This document shows, one piece after another, positions 23,300-34,804 of a DNA stretch of 64,000 bases. The stretch lies in NCBI RefSeq assembly GCF_030247195.1, contig NC_080672.1, forward strand, positions 387,765,037 through 387,829,036, read 5' to 3'. The DNA is from Topomyia yanbarensis. Its lineage: Eukaryota > Arthropoda > Insecta > Diptera > Culicidae. The notes beneath the pieces were generated by a model. That model was given only the letters and a program-made list of their open reading frames with translations. It did not search any database and had not been told where the DNA came from. Position 1 is the stretch's first letter. Each line of letters begins with the position of its first letter. Position numbers and translations under genes: made by a program.

Positions 23300-23560
23300 T
23301 TATAGCGTTGTCATACACATCCATGTGTTAATTAGGGAAATGATTGGATGCGCCTGAGTCAATTTATTGAGTGCAATCAGCACTGAATGCCTGACATGGT
23401 AGAACTCGATAGAAGCAATTTCCCCAGGCCTAACTCCCATTTTCATCTTCAGCAAATGTTTCGCATAACGAATGCGAAAAGGCCAGAACTCAATAGCCTC
23501 CGTAATTGGCTGAGGCAGCACCTCATACTTCGGAAACTTACTCATCTCGACAGATCGCCA
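23300..23560 (-). pseudogene. Gag-like ORF1 relic (third N-terminal copy)
   Basis: The 81-codon frame contains FRIRYAKHLLKMKM, then PGEIASIEFYHVRHSVLIAL and NKLTQAHP. This parallels LLKVKMELRLTEIALIQFHH and HLHNAVLISFNTLGQAESFV in the copies at 483 and 1972. The alignment is weaker and the second half diverges, so it is either an older copy or a related family. Confidence 0.5.
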
Positions 23561-25140
23561 CAGCGAGAATTAAAGTAACAGTTTCTTCTGTCCTACAGGG
23601 TAACAATATTAAAGGAACTGTTTTTGTCGTTCGCTCCCACTGGCTCGGACAAAAGCAGAAAGCACACTGTCTATCGTGACCGGTGTTCTTGGTAGTTCGA
23701 AATAGCAATCTTCCTCAAAATTTTCTTATTAAGTTGTTGAAACTTAAAAACATACAAATTATTAAAGAGTTACCGAGAACCATGTCTTTTTTCTTTAATT
23801 TATTTTGAAAAATTTAGGGGGGCCCTCTAGCAACGTGCTTGATTCAGTGCATACGCATTATAAGGTAAGATCATAAAAGTCATTGAATTAAATTACTCTT
23901 GAAGTTATCACTTGAGTTACTTCCATATTTAATTATATATAATTTTATTTGGAAAAGATTTGAGGATTAAATTCGAACAAGTTTTGAATCTGTCGGTGGA
24001 TGATGCTCTCCACGAATCGTAAAAAGTAAAAAGTTGCCCAAAAACAGCAATTTGAGCTACTGTAAATCTTAGAACCTCCCGGTTGTTCTTTCGGTCTTAG
24101 AATTATTGACCACAATCCTTGAAGAATCCTTGGGAAAAGGGCTGAGAATTACTATCAACTATTCGTCGCTGATCTGGGTGGTAAGATTTTGGTATCGAAA
24201 ACCTAGATTACTGATGACCATGTTATGAGAACTTCTCCTTTGCGATCCAATCGGAATCCTCGGGCAAAAAAGCTAATATTCACTTTCAACAAAACGATAG
24301 CAAAAGTTTTGGGTTTGGTACAGCCAGATTACTAGTAAATATTTGGCGATTTCGGGCATCTAGCATTATTCCATAATGGTTAAAGCTCGCTGTGCTCGAA
24401 GAAGAGTTGAAGATTCGTTCTATTTGTTGTTCAAAAAGTTTAATTATTTTAAAAGAATTACACTCCCAACGCCACAGCAAAGTTCTTTTGAAACATTCGA
24501 GGAAAATGATTATAAAATTGTTTTCTGATTACTTAGGCTAGCAGAATTTCCTGAATCGTTCACACTCGTAAACCGCATAGTACCGTGTACAACCAAGATG
24601 CCTTAGGGATATACCCTCGTCAAGGATTTCTGCACACTTGTTTGAGTGAATAGTGTGGAATAATAATATAATCTAATCTAATAATGTTTTGTTCTGTTGT
24701 AACCGACTCCTATGTGGTCTTCTTTCAAAATAACTGTTAAATATAATGATAACCTTGAAGTACCAACCGTTAAATATACTACTAACCTCGAAATACTGGA
24801 TGAATCATTAATCGGTGGTGAACTAAACCACAAAGGTCCGCCGTCATAAGCTTAGAGATGCATTGAGCAGCTCAAGGCAAGCAAATGAAATAACATTTTT
24901 TTTACATTTTACGAAGGAATGTCTGTGTACCTGCTAACAAAGTTAAGATAGATGGTGTTTTCATCAATGAGCGTTCAATGTGCGAGCATATGCTGGAATA
25001 TGGAGTCGGTTGTTTTAAGGACTCCTTGCGCTAGTCGGTAAAAATAACTATTATTTATTGGCTTTTCAGATCCGATTTGTCGAGCTACATAATCTTCTAC
25101 AACGTCCGTCTGTCGGTTTCTACCACGGGTGATGAACTGC
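23561..25140. other. Presumed intron sequence, nothing recognised
   Basis: AT-rich, no supported frame or repeat. Confidence 0.35.
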
Positions 25141-25470
25141 CTTAACCCTTTCATGCCCAACCTTTATAAGTACCTATAAACTACTTTTGCGTCAGATTGT
25201 TGGAGTCAAGAAATCTAAAAACCCTGATTAGATCAAGATATGTGCTACTCTCGCAGTGTTAGAAGCTGCTCCAGTTTTACCTTCCGATGTCAAATATAAT
25301 GCTCTAGTCGAAAACAGATTCGATTTAGCAATTTTCAATAATATTCCAAATTATCTTAAAATTTTTCTTTTTCACCGTCAACTGAAACTGTTTCTAGCAG
25401 CACTGCTGCAAAGGACTCCAATCAAGCTAATTGCAATAACTTCAGTTCTACACTAATAACTGTGAGTGCT
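25141..25470 (+). mobile_element. Truncated copy of the 31.8-kb TTAA-type MITE
   Basis: It starts cttaaccctttcatgcccaa and shares in order gttggagtcaag, gcagtgttagaagctgctc, ttttaccttccgatg, ttttcaataatatt, gcagcactgct and cttcagtt with the element at 31833-32653. The right inverted end is missing. The left end is preceded by ttaa, consistent with a piggyBac-like target site. Confidence 0.7.
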
Positions 25471-25900
25471 TAAATGAAACTTTTATATAACTTTTATAAA
25501 CATATCTTGTCGAAACCAATAGTTATAGTTAGCCATTTAGTAGACAACTGTTTCAAAAACGATGTTGGAGTCCGTTCACATTCACTGAAAATTCTATCTC
25601 AGGACGAGTTTGGAAAGCTGAAGGACATCTATAAACTACACTACAAAACTTAAATATCCAAACGTCAGAACATTCATGAAAAATAATCCTTATGTAAAAT
25701 AATCCTTCGCGCAAACAGATGCAGAACACGATGTTCATTTGAGAAAAGTACAATAATTTTCAAATATTCCTGCACTACAAACAATCTTTTCGAACTGTTT
25801 CAAAAAAAATGTACATCCCCTTTGAGCGATGGAACGGAATTATGTACACGCTTCATTATATATCGTGCATTTTGTAAAAAAGAAGAAAAGTTCGCATTAA

Positions 25901-26391
25901 GGCTCAAGTTACCTCAAGGCTTGGTAGTATGCGTAAGAAAAATTGTGTTCAGCTTTGCCACCAGATTATCCATTTAAACCTTTTCAAAACTCTAAAAGAA
26001 GAATATCAGTCGATTTATTAGATCATCACGATTCAATTCATGCAAAATACCTGCTGGAAAAACCATCGGCTTAGCTGGATGGTGCTTTTGAAAAAGTGGC
26101 TGTGATTTTTTATCACACTACCACACCGAGCTGGGGTACGCAACACAACTGCGCAATGAAAAAACTACAGCCACTTTTTCAAAAGCACCATTTAGCTAAG
26201 CCGATGGTTTTTCCAGCAGGTATTTTGCATGAATTGAATCGTGATGATCTAATAAATCGACTGATATTCTTCTTTTAGAGTTTTAAAAAGGTTTAAATGG
26301 ATAATCCGGTGGCAAAGCTGAACACAAATTTTTCTACGCACACTACCAAGCGTTCAATTCTAACACATGCTTAAAAAAGGTAACTTGAACC
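25901..26391. mobile_element. Foldback MITE of 491 bp, about 200-bp arms, flanked by TTAA
   Basis: The left arm 25901-26103 begins ggctcaagttacct and the right arm 26167-26391 is its reverse complement, ending aggtaacttgaacc. The arms are nearly perfect over the inner 170 bp and have small indels toward the outer ends. The loop is about 63 bp. TTAA sits at 25897-25900 and 26392-26395, the signature of piggyBac-type insertion. No coding capacity; the open stretch 26096-26278 is arm sequence. Confidence 0.9.
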
Positions 26392-26751
26392 TTAAGCAAC
26401 TCGAAGGACAAACATAAACCCAGTGAATATTCTTCCAAAAGAAACCGGTTTGACCATAATCGGAATTATAACTGAAAAGATATATTCATTTGAAGAACAG
26501 TAGTTTTTATATTTTTTTAAACCTACAACCTTAATAAATATTGAATCATAAAAAAAAATCCAAAATAAAATTTTCAGAACTTGTCCAGGAGCACCGGTTC
26601 GTCGACTGGTTAACGAGAGAAACATCGATGATCACGTTTTGGGGCACAATCCGACGGACGCGAAACCGAAACAATACTAACGAAAGTGTCGAATATTCAA
26701 ACCGTAGGATTTTCAATTTTTAGATTAGAGACAAGTGTCATCACCATCTAA

Positions 26752-26935
26752 ACCCCAGGAAAACCAGCCTCCGATCACAACTCGTATCGGCCGATTAGAA
26801 TACTGTCCTGTATTCGGAAGTTGTTCGATAACGTGACGCGATTCCGCATCGACAATCGCATGGCGACTCGTCAACGTTTAGGTTCAGTTACATGGTCTTC
26901 CCCAGGGCTCATGTCAACTTTGGAAGGGATTAAAT
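26752..26935 (+). pseudogene. Non-LTR reverse transcriptase relic, LOA/Jockey-like, internally deleted
   Basis: The frame from 26752 reads TPGKPASDHNSYRPIRILSC, then IRKLFDNVTRFRIDNRMATR. This is the N-terminal RT motif block (KPgKpxsdxxSYRPIsLLsc..Klfe) of non-LTR retrotransposons. Directly after it, in another frame, comes VQLHGLPQGSC, the downstream GLPQGS motif. The roughly 100 residues that normally separate them are missing, so an internal deletion plus a frameshift removed the middle of the domain. The enzyme would reverse-transcribe element RNA at a nicked target; this copy cannot. Confidence 0.85.
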
Positions 26936-26939
26936 TTTT

Positions 26940-29240
26940 TCATATCGACGACGCGCAGAATGTAAACCGTTTCCCTTTAATGTAGCGGGCTTTGTTTTAT
27001 CAGATTACCTCATTTTGAGTCCCCTCCCATTCCGAACGGATTTTTAAGCTAGGGTGGACCGAAAAATAAAATATGAATTGAAGTTCAAATAAATAGAACT
27101 TAATGCAATAAACCACAATTAACTTTCTCGAAGTATTTTACTGAACTAACGCATTGTTAATTCGGTGTAACTATAACATCGAAATACTTTCAAGTGACTT
27201 GTGTGAGTGGTTTGGGTGGAAATTTTACGTTATTTTGCGTTATCGAACAAAAACTTTTTTAGACCACTATAGTAAACAATTCATTTGATCTTGTCTACAC
27301 AGTCAATTAAGCTCGGCAATTTCCCACAACCGTGTTATCAAAAAAATTGCAAACTGATAACCTCAGCATAGTGACAGTTTTTTAGCGAAATATTTGCCGA
27401 GTCTCAACTATCAAATGTCACTTTTATTGAGATCTCAGCAAAAAAATATGTTTGCTGAGATCTCAGCTGTTGAGAATTCGGCAAAAGGAGCAAAAAGCCA
27501 AAATTCGGCAGAAAAAAATTATTTAATTAAATATAAAGTTGTGCCCTTTTAGTTTTAACAAATTTGAAAAAAATCTAATTGAGGATAATGTAAAACTTTA
27601 AGCGCCTAATTTAAAAAAGTGATGCGTAAATCCGAGAAAATTTGCACCTTCAATATGAATATTAATACTATTGTAATGTAAACAGTAAACATTTAGCCGA
27701 TTGAAAAGACTATTTAAGATGACAAAATAATCTTTTAGTTTTACCGAATACATTTTACTTTCTTCCTCCGCGATATTCAGTTAAATTGTAAAGAAAAATT
27801 GTAGAATTTCCAACCACGTTCAATTAGCTTGTTGCTTTGGTTTACCATGCCAGATGACAGACACAACCGATTGCCATTTACAGATAATGCTGTTCAACAG
27901 AACCGGCCTGTGATCTGCCCCACTGTTCGTAACGATTGTGGCGAAGTTCCCAGAAGTCACACGGCGGATCAAAACAAAGACAAACCACTCGACACTAATT
28001 GATTGCTGGTTCTGATCGTTCGATCACTGATAATATCGTCCATTCAGCGATTGAATTACTGTTGAGTATTCATCAATTAATCTACGGTTAGTGGGAATTT
28101 CTTTCTCGTTTCACAGCGATTGACGAGTCTAATGAATGCTATCTTAATGGAGAAAGGTATTCTTTGTTAAACTCATTTGACTTGGAAAAGAACAGACAGT
28201 TTGTTGACGCAATACGAAGTCTGGAATGACGGGAATTCCAAAGAGCTTACTTGGAACAGGATTTCCGATTGAATAATAGATTCACTGTAGACGAATGAGT
28301 AATTCGGATTGGTCTACATTTCCACATCAACCGTCACCGAGCTGCGTATCGTTTGCGGAAAACAGCTGATTTTTTTTTAATTAAAAAAGCTACATGCTAA
28401 ATAAGATTAACTACCTCTTATTTCAATTTCGCACGTATAAGATCTGCCATCAATATTTTGTCGGAATTGCACACTTGTGTTCGCAAAAATACCGAACTCA
28501 GTACACTGCAGTGGTATTGGCACAAGTGTTTTCTGTAAACACCTGGAAAAAATCTATGTCACATTTCTGCAAAATCTTCCATAAATGATCACTACTTTAT
28601 CCTGTATTATCATATTTACGTCCATTGAATCGCATCGCGAAACTCCCTACGCTATAACTGCAAAGCAGGTTTTTGATTCATTGATAATCGCTCTAGCAGA
28701 CTTGGTCGATAATTGTGCACAAACAAACAAACCGCGAATATTACTCATTCATTCATCTATTAGAAGGCCGCTTTTTTCGACTGGTAACTCACAAGCGCTG
28801 CAGTTTCATTGATAGCTATGGGACTGTTGTGAATAATCACGGCAAAGCACCTTGAAAATAGCGCTAATTACTTAACGGATGCTTGTGGGGAAATTCTTTT
28901 TTGCGACACACCGGGTTCGCTAATTGGTTTGGTAAATATGTCGAGTGGTTTCGGCGTTTTAGTACCGGTTCGAATTGGAGTAGCATCTGTTTGCAATCCT
29001 CTTGCAAGCTGCATGATTTATATATGCTTTCGATGAGTGAAATATTCTGAATCACGACCGTAACAGCCAACTAGGAGTAATAGCAGATTTGTTTGTAGTT
29101 AAATTAATTGAAAACAATATTCCCACAGCATGTATACTGGTCAGCACAACCGGTGCACCAAGCAGAAATACATAGCATTGAAGCCCTACATTCCGTTGCG
29201 GAACCTAACCTTGTATTTCGACGAACTTCGTACTCATTTG
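26940..29240. other. Presumed intron sequence with one perfect short palindrome
   Basis: No gene recognised. 27100-27540 looks like a degraded dispersed repeat built around 'gagatctcagcaaa' words. 27820-28060 is GC-richer without a supported function. Short frames at 28394-28812 show no family. Confidence 0.35.
27429..27464. repeat. Perfect 14-bp inverted repeat with 8-nt loop
   Basis: GAGATCTCAGCAAA at 27429-27442 and its exact reverse complement at 27451-27464. The unit gagatctc is itself palindromic. It is probably part of a degraded MITE; the strand context gives no terminator reading. Confidence 0.8.
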
Positions 29241-29395
29241 TTAGTTTATAGTTAGTTAGTTAGTTAGGGTAATAGCAGAGTTAATACTACGATCCTCCCG
29301 ATCACTAAGATAGAATTCTGGCTTAGACTCGAACATACGACGAGTTGCCTATGAGAACTGCGCATTACCCTCTGAACCACCAGACCTACACTGGC
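29241..29395 (-). mobile_element. tRNA-derived SINE with (TAAC)n tail
   Basis: The minus strand begins tgtaggtctggtggttcaga with an A-box-like gtggttcagagggtaatgcg, then a B-box-like cgtatgttcgagtctaag, a body, and a tail of about six taac units (plus-strand gtta tract 29241-29269). It matches the head of the SINE at 1208-1390. It is transcribed by Pol III in such families and mobilised by partner LINE enzymes (family knowledge). Confidence 0.8.
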
Positions 29396-29614
29396 ACAAA
29401 ATTAGCAGAATACCAGCATGAGACCGCCCCTGTTGTCACAACATTTCAAAAGACGATCTCCGCCGCCTCATGGCGGTAGTAGTTTTATGTGCTAAAAAAC
29501 TAATGAAATTAATTAAAAAGTGTTGCCTTATCTGTACGGTGTGTATCGTTCTGCAAAGAGGTTCTTGTCAAGTTGTGTGAAACTAAATGCAAAAAATCTT
29601 GTGTCATTTGTGGA

Positions 29615-29790
29615 GGTAGGGTACTGAATCAATTTTTGCAATGCTAATACTGTCATCCTGCCATTTGAGGCTGTTAATTAAAGTGTCTGTTATCATGTTG
29701 AACGCACGAGTACAAAAGTTAGGGTGTAAAGTGAAGCGCTCAATTCGAAGTTTCGCGCAGAATAGTAGGTCGAGTAAGTAACGAAGCGAT
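29615..29790 (+). mobile_element. Diverged copy of the 32.3-kb TA-type MITE
   Basis: In order it shares tagggtactgaatcaatttt, the block catcctgccatttgaggctg with gttaattaaagtgtctgtta, gttgaacgca and gcgctcaattcgaagtttcg with 32287-32440. The right end is lost. Confidence 0.6.
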
Positions 29791-31832
29791 ACGACAACCT
29801 GGCTAATAAGTTTAAAATAGTCAAATCACCTTACCTAGTTTTGCAGCGACACAATGATACTGGATGCGGGATATGACGAGAGTCGCACATAATTATGCTG
29901 TAGTACGTGGCTCTGATGTTACCTATCTAGTACTTCACAATGGTACTAAAATAATTGGTCGAATGTCGTTTGGTCGAAACGGCAGTTCGACCGAATACTG
30001 TTTGATCGATAATAAATTTACTGAGTGATAATATTACATTAAGATTATTTTTAGTGGGATCGTTTCATTGAAAGTGTTGTACCAGCAGGTTTCAAATAGG
30101 GACAATAGTTAATAAATGTAAAACTAGTGAACAAACCATCTAGAATCGGTGTGTATGTGAAGAAATCGGTCATACGAAGATTTCGCGCAAACATATAAAT
30201 TTGACATGGCTTACTATAAAAAAATCCTTACTATGAAAACATTGAAAGTGGGGTTCTCCGACAAAGTTTCAGAGCTACTCTAAATACAGAGGAACTTGAA
30301 TTTTTGAGAACGCATGTTTTCAATATATGAACCAACAATATGTTGTTAGATTGTTTGAAGTATTTTAAGTATGCAAAGAGCAATAACATTTAAAGTTTTA
30401 AAGAAAGAAGGTGTCTTCGACAATATCGATTGCAAACATATCCTTCATTATTTAGCAGAAATTTAAAGAAAATATCTCACTTCCGATGTGATAAATCACT
30501 GAAAACACGGCACCGAAAAGAAGGGATAGAAACGTTCATTTTTTTAGGACCTTGTTCCATGGAAAAAGAGAAAGGAAGAGTGACCGGGACGGTGACAGCA
30601 TCGTGAACACCGCCACAGCCCCAATACCTGCTAATGGACCCATCCACCCAGGTATTGCCAGGCATCAGCAATGATGTTCGAGTTCTTAGAATGCGACCGA
30701 AGCTCCCTATTCCTTTCCTCATAACCATACAACCTGACTCAAACCTTGCTCAGACCACGCTGCATGCTTATGACGATCTGTCTCTCACGTGTCAGTACTG
30801 GAAACAATCTTCATACAACGGAAAAGCTTACGCGGGACTATCGTAGAAAAAAACAACTAAAACAAACACTATAACAAATACAGCGGCCTCATCACCTTCA
30901 ATTACGTTGCGTTGTGTAAGCACGGTATAGATTCTAGATTGCAGACTGATGACTCTCATTCCCACGCAGATTACTTGAGGAATAATGTCTGAATAACAAT
31001 TGTACCAGTTCAAGCGAGAATTTGGGCTGAGAGCCATCATTGCGGGCCACGACTATCTTCACCATGACTTGGTATATTAGATAGAAAACATTGATGTGGT
31101 ACTTACTTAACGGAAGTCCACGACTCAGTGACATTTACATAACCACCACGAATCGGGTAGTGGGTAGATATTTAGTCGGGGTCCATTTAAAGCAATTGAT
31201 GCAACTGAGAATAATATTTTGTGTTGTCAAAGTTTTATATTTACTTATGTTTGAAGAGTTTAGTGATTGGTTAGAATAAATATATACATTTCCATGTGAA
31301 GTATTTTGATTCTGGATAACCGATCGAGAGTAAATTCCGTAAGAATCAATCCAGAATCCGGGTATGTGGCCATAGGGAATGTTGCTACCAATTTAAATTT
31401 TATTGATCTAATAATGCATATATTTTACAGTGGCCTCATCATCTTCAACTAATTTTCAAACTATTGTTCAAACACTAGCACCTGTTTAATGATCACCAAC
31501 GCCTAAATTATCTAGCATTACATTTAGTACATTTGAACCAGCCAACAGAATCGTTAACAACAAGACGAAAATCAGCAATACGCACACCCAAGAAACAAAT
31601 AAAAAAAATCAACAACCTCCTTGACAGCAGTAGTGATGACAGTATGGACGAAGACGACAACCAAGAATGCAAATCGAATAACTTTCAGTCGACACTGAAA
31701 GTTCCTCTGCCGTGGAAAAGAATCTCCGCACGCACTGCTAAATCTCAATTCAATGAATAATTTGATGAACACATATTGAATGATTTTCTATTATTTATTT
31801 GTGGTAAATATTTCAAAGACAATCGTCTTCAA
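29791..31832. other. Presumed intron sequence, mostly unassigned
   Basis: At 29950-30010, ggtcgaa-type words recur (attggtcgaatg, tttggtcgaaacg, gttcgaccgaa), a short degenerate repeat. Overlapping frames at 30477-31279 on both strands show no family. One unusual open frame is listed separately. Confidence 0.35.
31533..31760 (+). other. Unassigned frame with basic then acidic/serine-rich composition
   Basis: 75 codons: a basic stretch (TTRRKSAIRTPKKQIKKI) followed by SSSDDSMDEDDNQE, then a mixed tail. This composition is typical of linker regions in nuclear or transposon-encoded proteins, but AAA/GAC-rich DNA can also give it by chance. No splice sites clearly bound it and no copy occurs in the window. 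Confidence 0.2.
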
Positions 31833-32653
31833 CCCTTTCATGCCCAACTTTTTCATAGCGAATATAGGGTTTTATAAACTATGTTTCCCTAAAACTGTTG
31901 GGGTCAAGCATAGGAATAACTTGTTTTAATTAAGATAGATGCATTTCTTGCAGCGTTAGAATCTGCTCAATTTTTACCTTCCGACGCTCAGAACAATTCT
32001 CCTAGAATTTTTAAAATAGTCCATTTGCTTGGAAAAGGTAGTCAAAATTGATAGATTTTATCAGTTTTCAATAATATTTGACGACAACTAAGATATATCA
32101 AAATTTTATATCGCACCGTTAACTTAAACCGTCCCTGGCAGCACTGCTCCATAGAATCGCATCGCAATTGCAATATCTTCAGTTATATGGATAATATTTA
32201 CAACTGTTGGGGCTCAAATGAAAGGTAATAGTCACATTCATTAGCCTCACTTGTTTTGTAAGTTCTTGCCTCAATCAAAAGCTATAGGGTGATAAGCCTA
32301 TTTTCGCACTGTTTCTATTGTTACCCTACCCATTTGAAGCCGTTGGTTAGAGCAGTGTCTGCCATATTTGTTCAACGCATTAAGTCGAATGGTAGCACAA
32401 CAATAGGGGCACTCGATTCGAGTTTTCGTTGCACCCAACACGAGAATTTCACTATTTTTAACGCATATGTGTTATTATCTTGGTTCTTAACAGCAAAGTA
32501 AAGCTGCTGATGCCAATTTGTACGCATGTCATTGATTGTAGGGCGAGTAAATAATCAATTTGTGAGGCACCCTCCTTAGTATGGTGAAAATAGGCACTTT
32601 ACCCTAGATCTTTAAAAACGTTGTTGTTTATAAACGACATGGGCATGAAGGGG
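31833..32653. mobile_element. TTAA-type MITE carrying a nested MITE
   Basis: The left end ccctttcatgcccaac (31833) is inverted at the right end as gggcatgaagggg (32641-32653), followed by TTAA at 32654-32657. On the left the target reads ttcaa, a probable point change. A partial relative lies at 25141-25470. Excluding the nested element, it is about 500 bp. No coding. Confidence 0.8.
32287..32604. mobile_element. 318-bp TA-flanked MITE nested in the 31.8-kb MITE
   Basis: Ends gggtgataagcctattttc and gaaaataggcactttaccc are inverted, each bounded by TA (32285-32286, 32605-32606). The interior has ctacccatttgaagccgttg and gttcaacgcatt, found also at 29615, 37938 and 46523. The nesting shows this family moved after the TTAA family copy inserted. 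Confidence 0.85.
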
Positions 32654-32924
32654 TTAAACTTACGCATCGAACCGAGTGAAATCAATAAATAATGACTAAA
32701 ACAATCAATACTAAGCCATTTTGACGCCAATGCGGCACAAAACCGTTTGTGCACCCATTAGATTTTGGTTACCTCAAAACACAGTTGAGCATCGTTGAGC
32801 AGAGCTCAGAAATATTGACATCCCCGGGTGAACTTACAAGAGGAACAAAACTCGATTCATGCTCGCTGCACTGAAGAGTATATTTCGTTTGTTTGCACCG
32901 TCATTTATTTTGCGAATTTATAAA

Positions 32925-33575
32925 AGCGATTTAAAGCGCTAACATACAAACACCCGGTATCGCGCGATCATGAATCGTACACGTCCAACTTTAAAAAAAG
33001 GAAATTATATACATTAGACACAGTTAGATCGAGTAAGTGAGATGAGGGTGCTCAGTTTCTTCCTTTATCTGAACCGTACACTCAAAATTAAACATCAGAA
33101 TGACGGCTCTCGCGAACATCCAAAAGCGCACGCGAATATACAAACGGCTATATGGTAATATAAAAACACGCGAAGTTATACACACGCTAGCATACGCGAC
33201 ATAATAACGCTCAAATACGTTAACATAGAAACGCTTAGTCCGTTCGCTATAATACAAGTCTAGTTACACATGCGAACATGCAATCGCTATTATCCGCGTG
33301 TATCAACCCTCGCTATCTCATATACATAATCAATTGGTGAACAAGTTCATGTGGTAGCACTTAAAAATTTATAAACGTAGTTTCCAGAACGATTATACAA
33401 ACAAGCTCTCCCACGCGATCATGAATCGATCACGTTCGGAAACCCCTACTTTCGGTCCCCTATAGCATAGGCCAATGCCCTCTTTTGGAATATCTGAAAA
33501 ATTGACGCTCATATACACTAGACAACATGTTTCAGGGCGACATTGCCGGGAACTCTTGTGATAAGGGGGAACTCA
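32925..33575 (-). repeat. Composite repeat, copy d (inverted, most diverged)
   Basis: The reverse complement carries the landmark string of the family: agagttcccgg, atgtcgcc, gttgtctagtg, atatgagcgtca (33575-33500), then cgtgatcgattcatgatcgc, and cgcgtg-rich words with gttaacgta-like and cttcgcgtg. One unit plus part of a second is recognisable. The minus-strand frame 33024-33257 is repeat sequence. Confidence 0.7.
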
Positions 33576-34513
33576 CTCTCTTCTATCAAACGACGGCTAC
33601 TACACGGAAAACATTGATGCAACACCAGACGATGTCAAATATGCTAGCAAATCGAAAATCTAGCAAAAGGTATTGGTATGGGCAGTTAATTCTGAGAATT
33701 GTTTCAGTACCTGATCCGTCTAAAACAAGTCAAAGCGGCCGATGCAGATCTTTATATCTGTAAATTTTTGCCGAAATTAAAGCAATTTATCGAACATTTT
33801 AAAAAATCGGGATTGTTATTAAGTTATGAATGAAAGATTAAAGGTACAATAAGCAGAAATTAGCTCCTATTCTGAATTCTCGCATATGGAAAACAAATGA
33901 TGCTGGAAATGAATTACCGTGCAAGACCCATATACCGATTAACAGCGATTTTCGCTTCCAACGCTCATAAAAAATTATATGTTTTAATTCGAGCTTCGTT
34001 TTCAACTAGAATATTTAATCAACTACGAAGAAAAAATACGGAAATTTATAAAGGAATTTGCACAAAGTGGAAAATAGCCGAAAAGCCCAACAACTCTAGA
34101 GTGCTGTTCACCGATCACTACAAGTAATACATGTCCATTTACCGAAAACTCTAGGTTTGCGACAAATTAGGTCAAAACATGTGCTGCTGGCTCATTCAGT
34201 TTGTGTTCGAAATATTCTCCTTAAACAGTGTTATTAACAGCTAAGTTTTTAGATGACATAAAAAGCAGTTGGATGGCGTTGGATGGGATACAGCACACAA
34301 AAAATATTATTTGGGAAAAAATCAGTGATCAAAGAATCCAACTTAACTTTCCTGAAACTAAGAATTATTGAAAATGAAGCACTTTTGTCGCGACGGAACC
34401 TTGGTTCCGGTGGTTCCGGATCTACCGGATCATGGTGATGGCGTTTTCATGGGTAGATCCCATCTAAAAATACTATCAAAACACTATGCAGTGGGGAAGG
34501 GTAGGGAGTTGAA
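33576..34513. other. Presumed intron sequence, nothing recognised
   Basis: No supported gene. Frames at 33527-33763 and 33897-34127 have no recognisable pattern. Confidence 0.35.
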
Positions 34514-34804
34514 TTGAACCATGTCCATGGGGTTATGAAGAGATTTTCGTTTATTTGGGTTATTTTCCCTTGTGGTGACGGCTATAACGAGATCGACCAC
34601 GTTGTCTGGACATGTGCCGGTTATTCTGACACTAGATCTCGCTCAAAGGATTCGCTTTGGATCAAAATAAGATCACATAATGTTCCAGTTCGTTCTATCG
34701 AAGCATCCCACCAGATCCCTGCCACGAAGCCAAAGCGACCTAAACGTGTGGCCTCTTGTAGAGCATTACCTGTGGATTCATCCTATCATCCTCCTATACC
34801 TTAA
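34514..34804 (+). pseudogene. 3'-end relic of a non-LTR retrotransposon ORF2 (region after RNase H)
   Basis: The frame contains CGDGYNEIDHVVWTCAGYSD, then RSRSKDSLW, and SHNVPVRSIEASHQIPATK. The pattern (C-x-x-x-x-x-IDHVVWxCxxY..R..L.DSL....NVPVRD) is the C-terminal zinc-knuckle-like segment that closes ORF2 of I/LOA-type elements. The reading frame is open to 34804, but everything upstream (endonuclease, RT) is absent, typical of 5' truncation. About 100 bp of downstream sequence may be its 3' UTR. Confidence 0.7.

Noticed and set aside
26096..26278. 60-codon frame
   Set aside because: It lies wholly in the loop and right arm of the foldback MITE.
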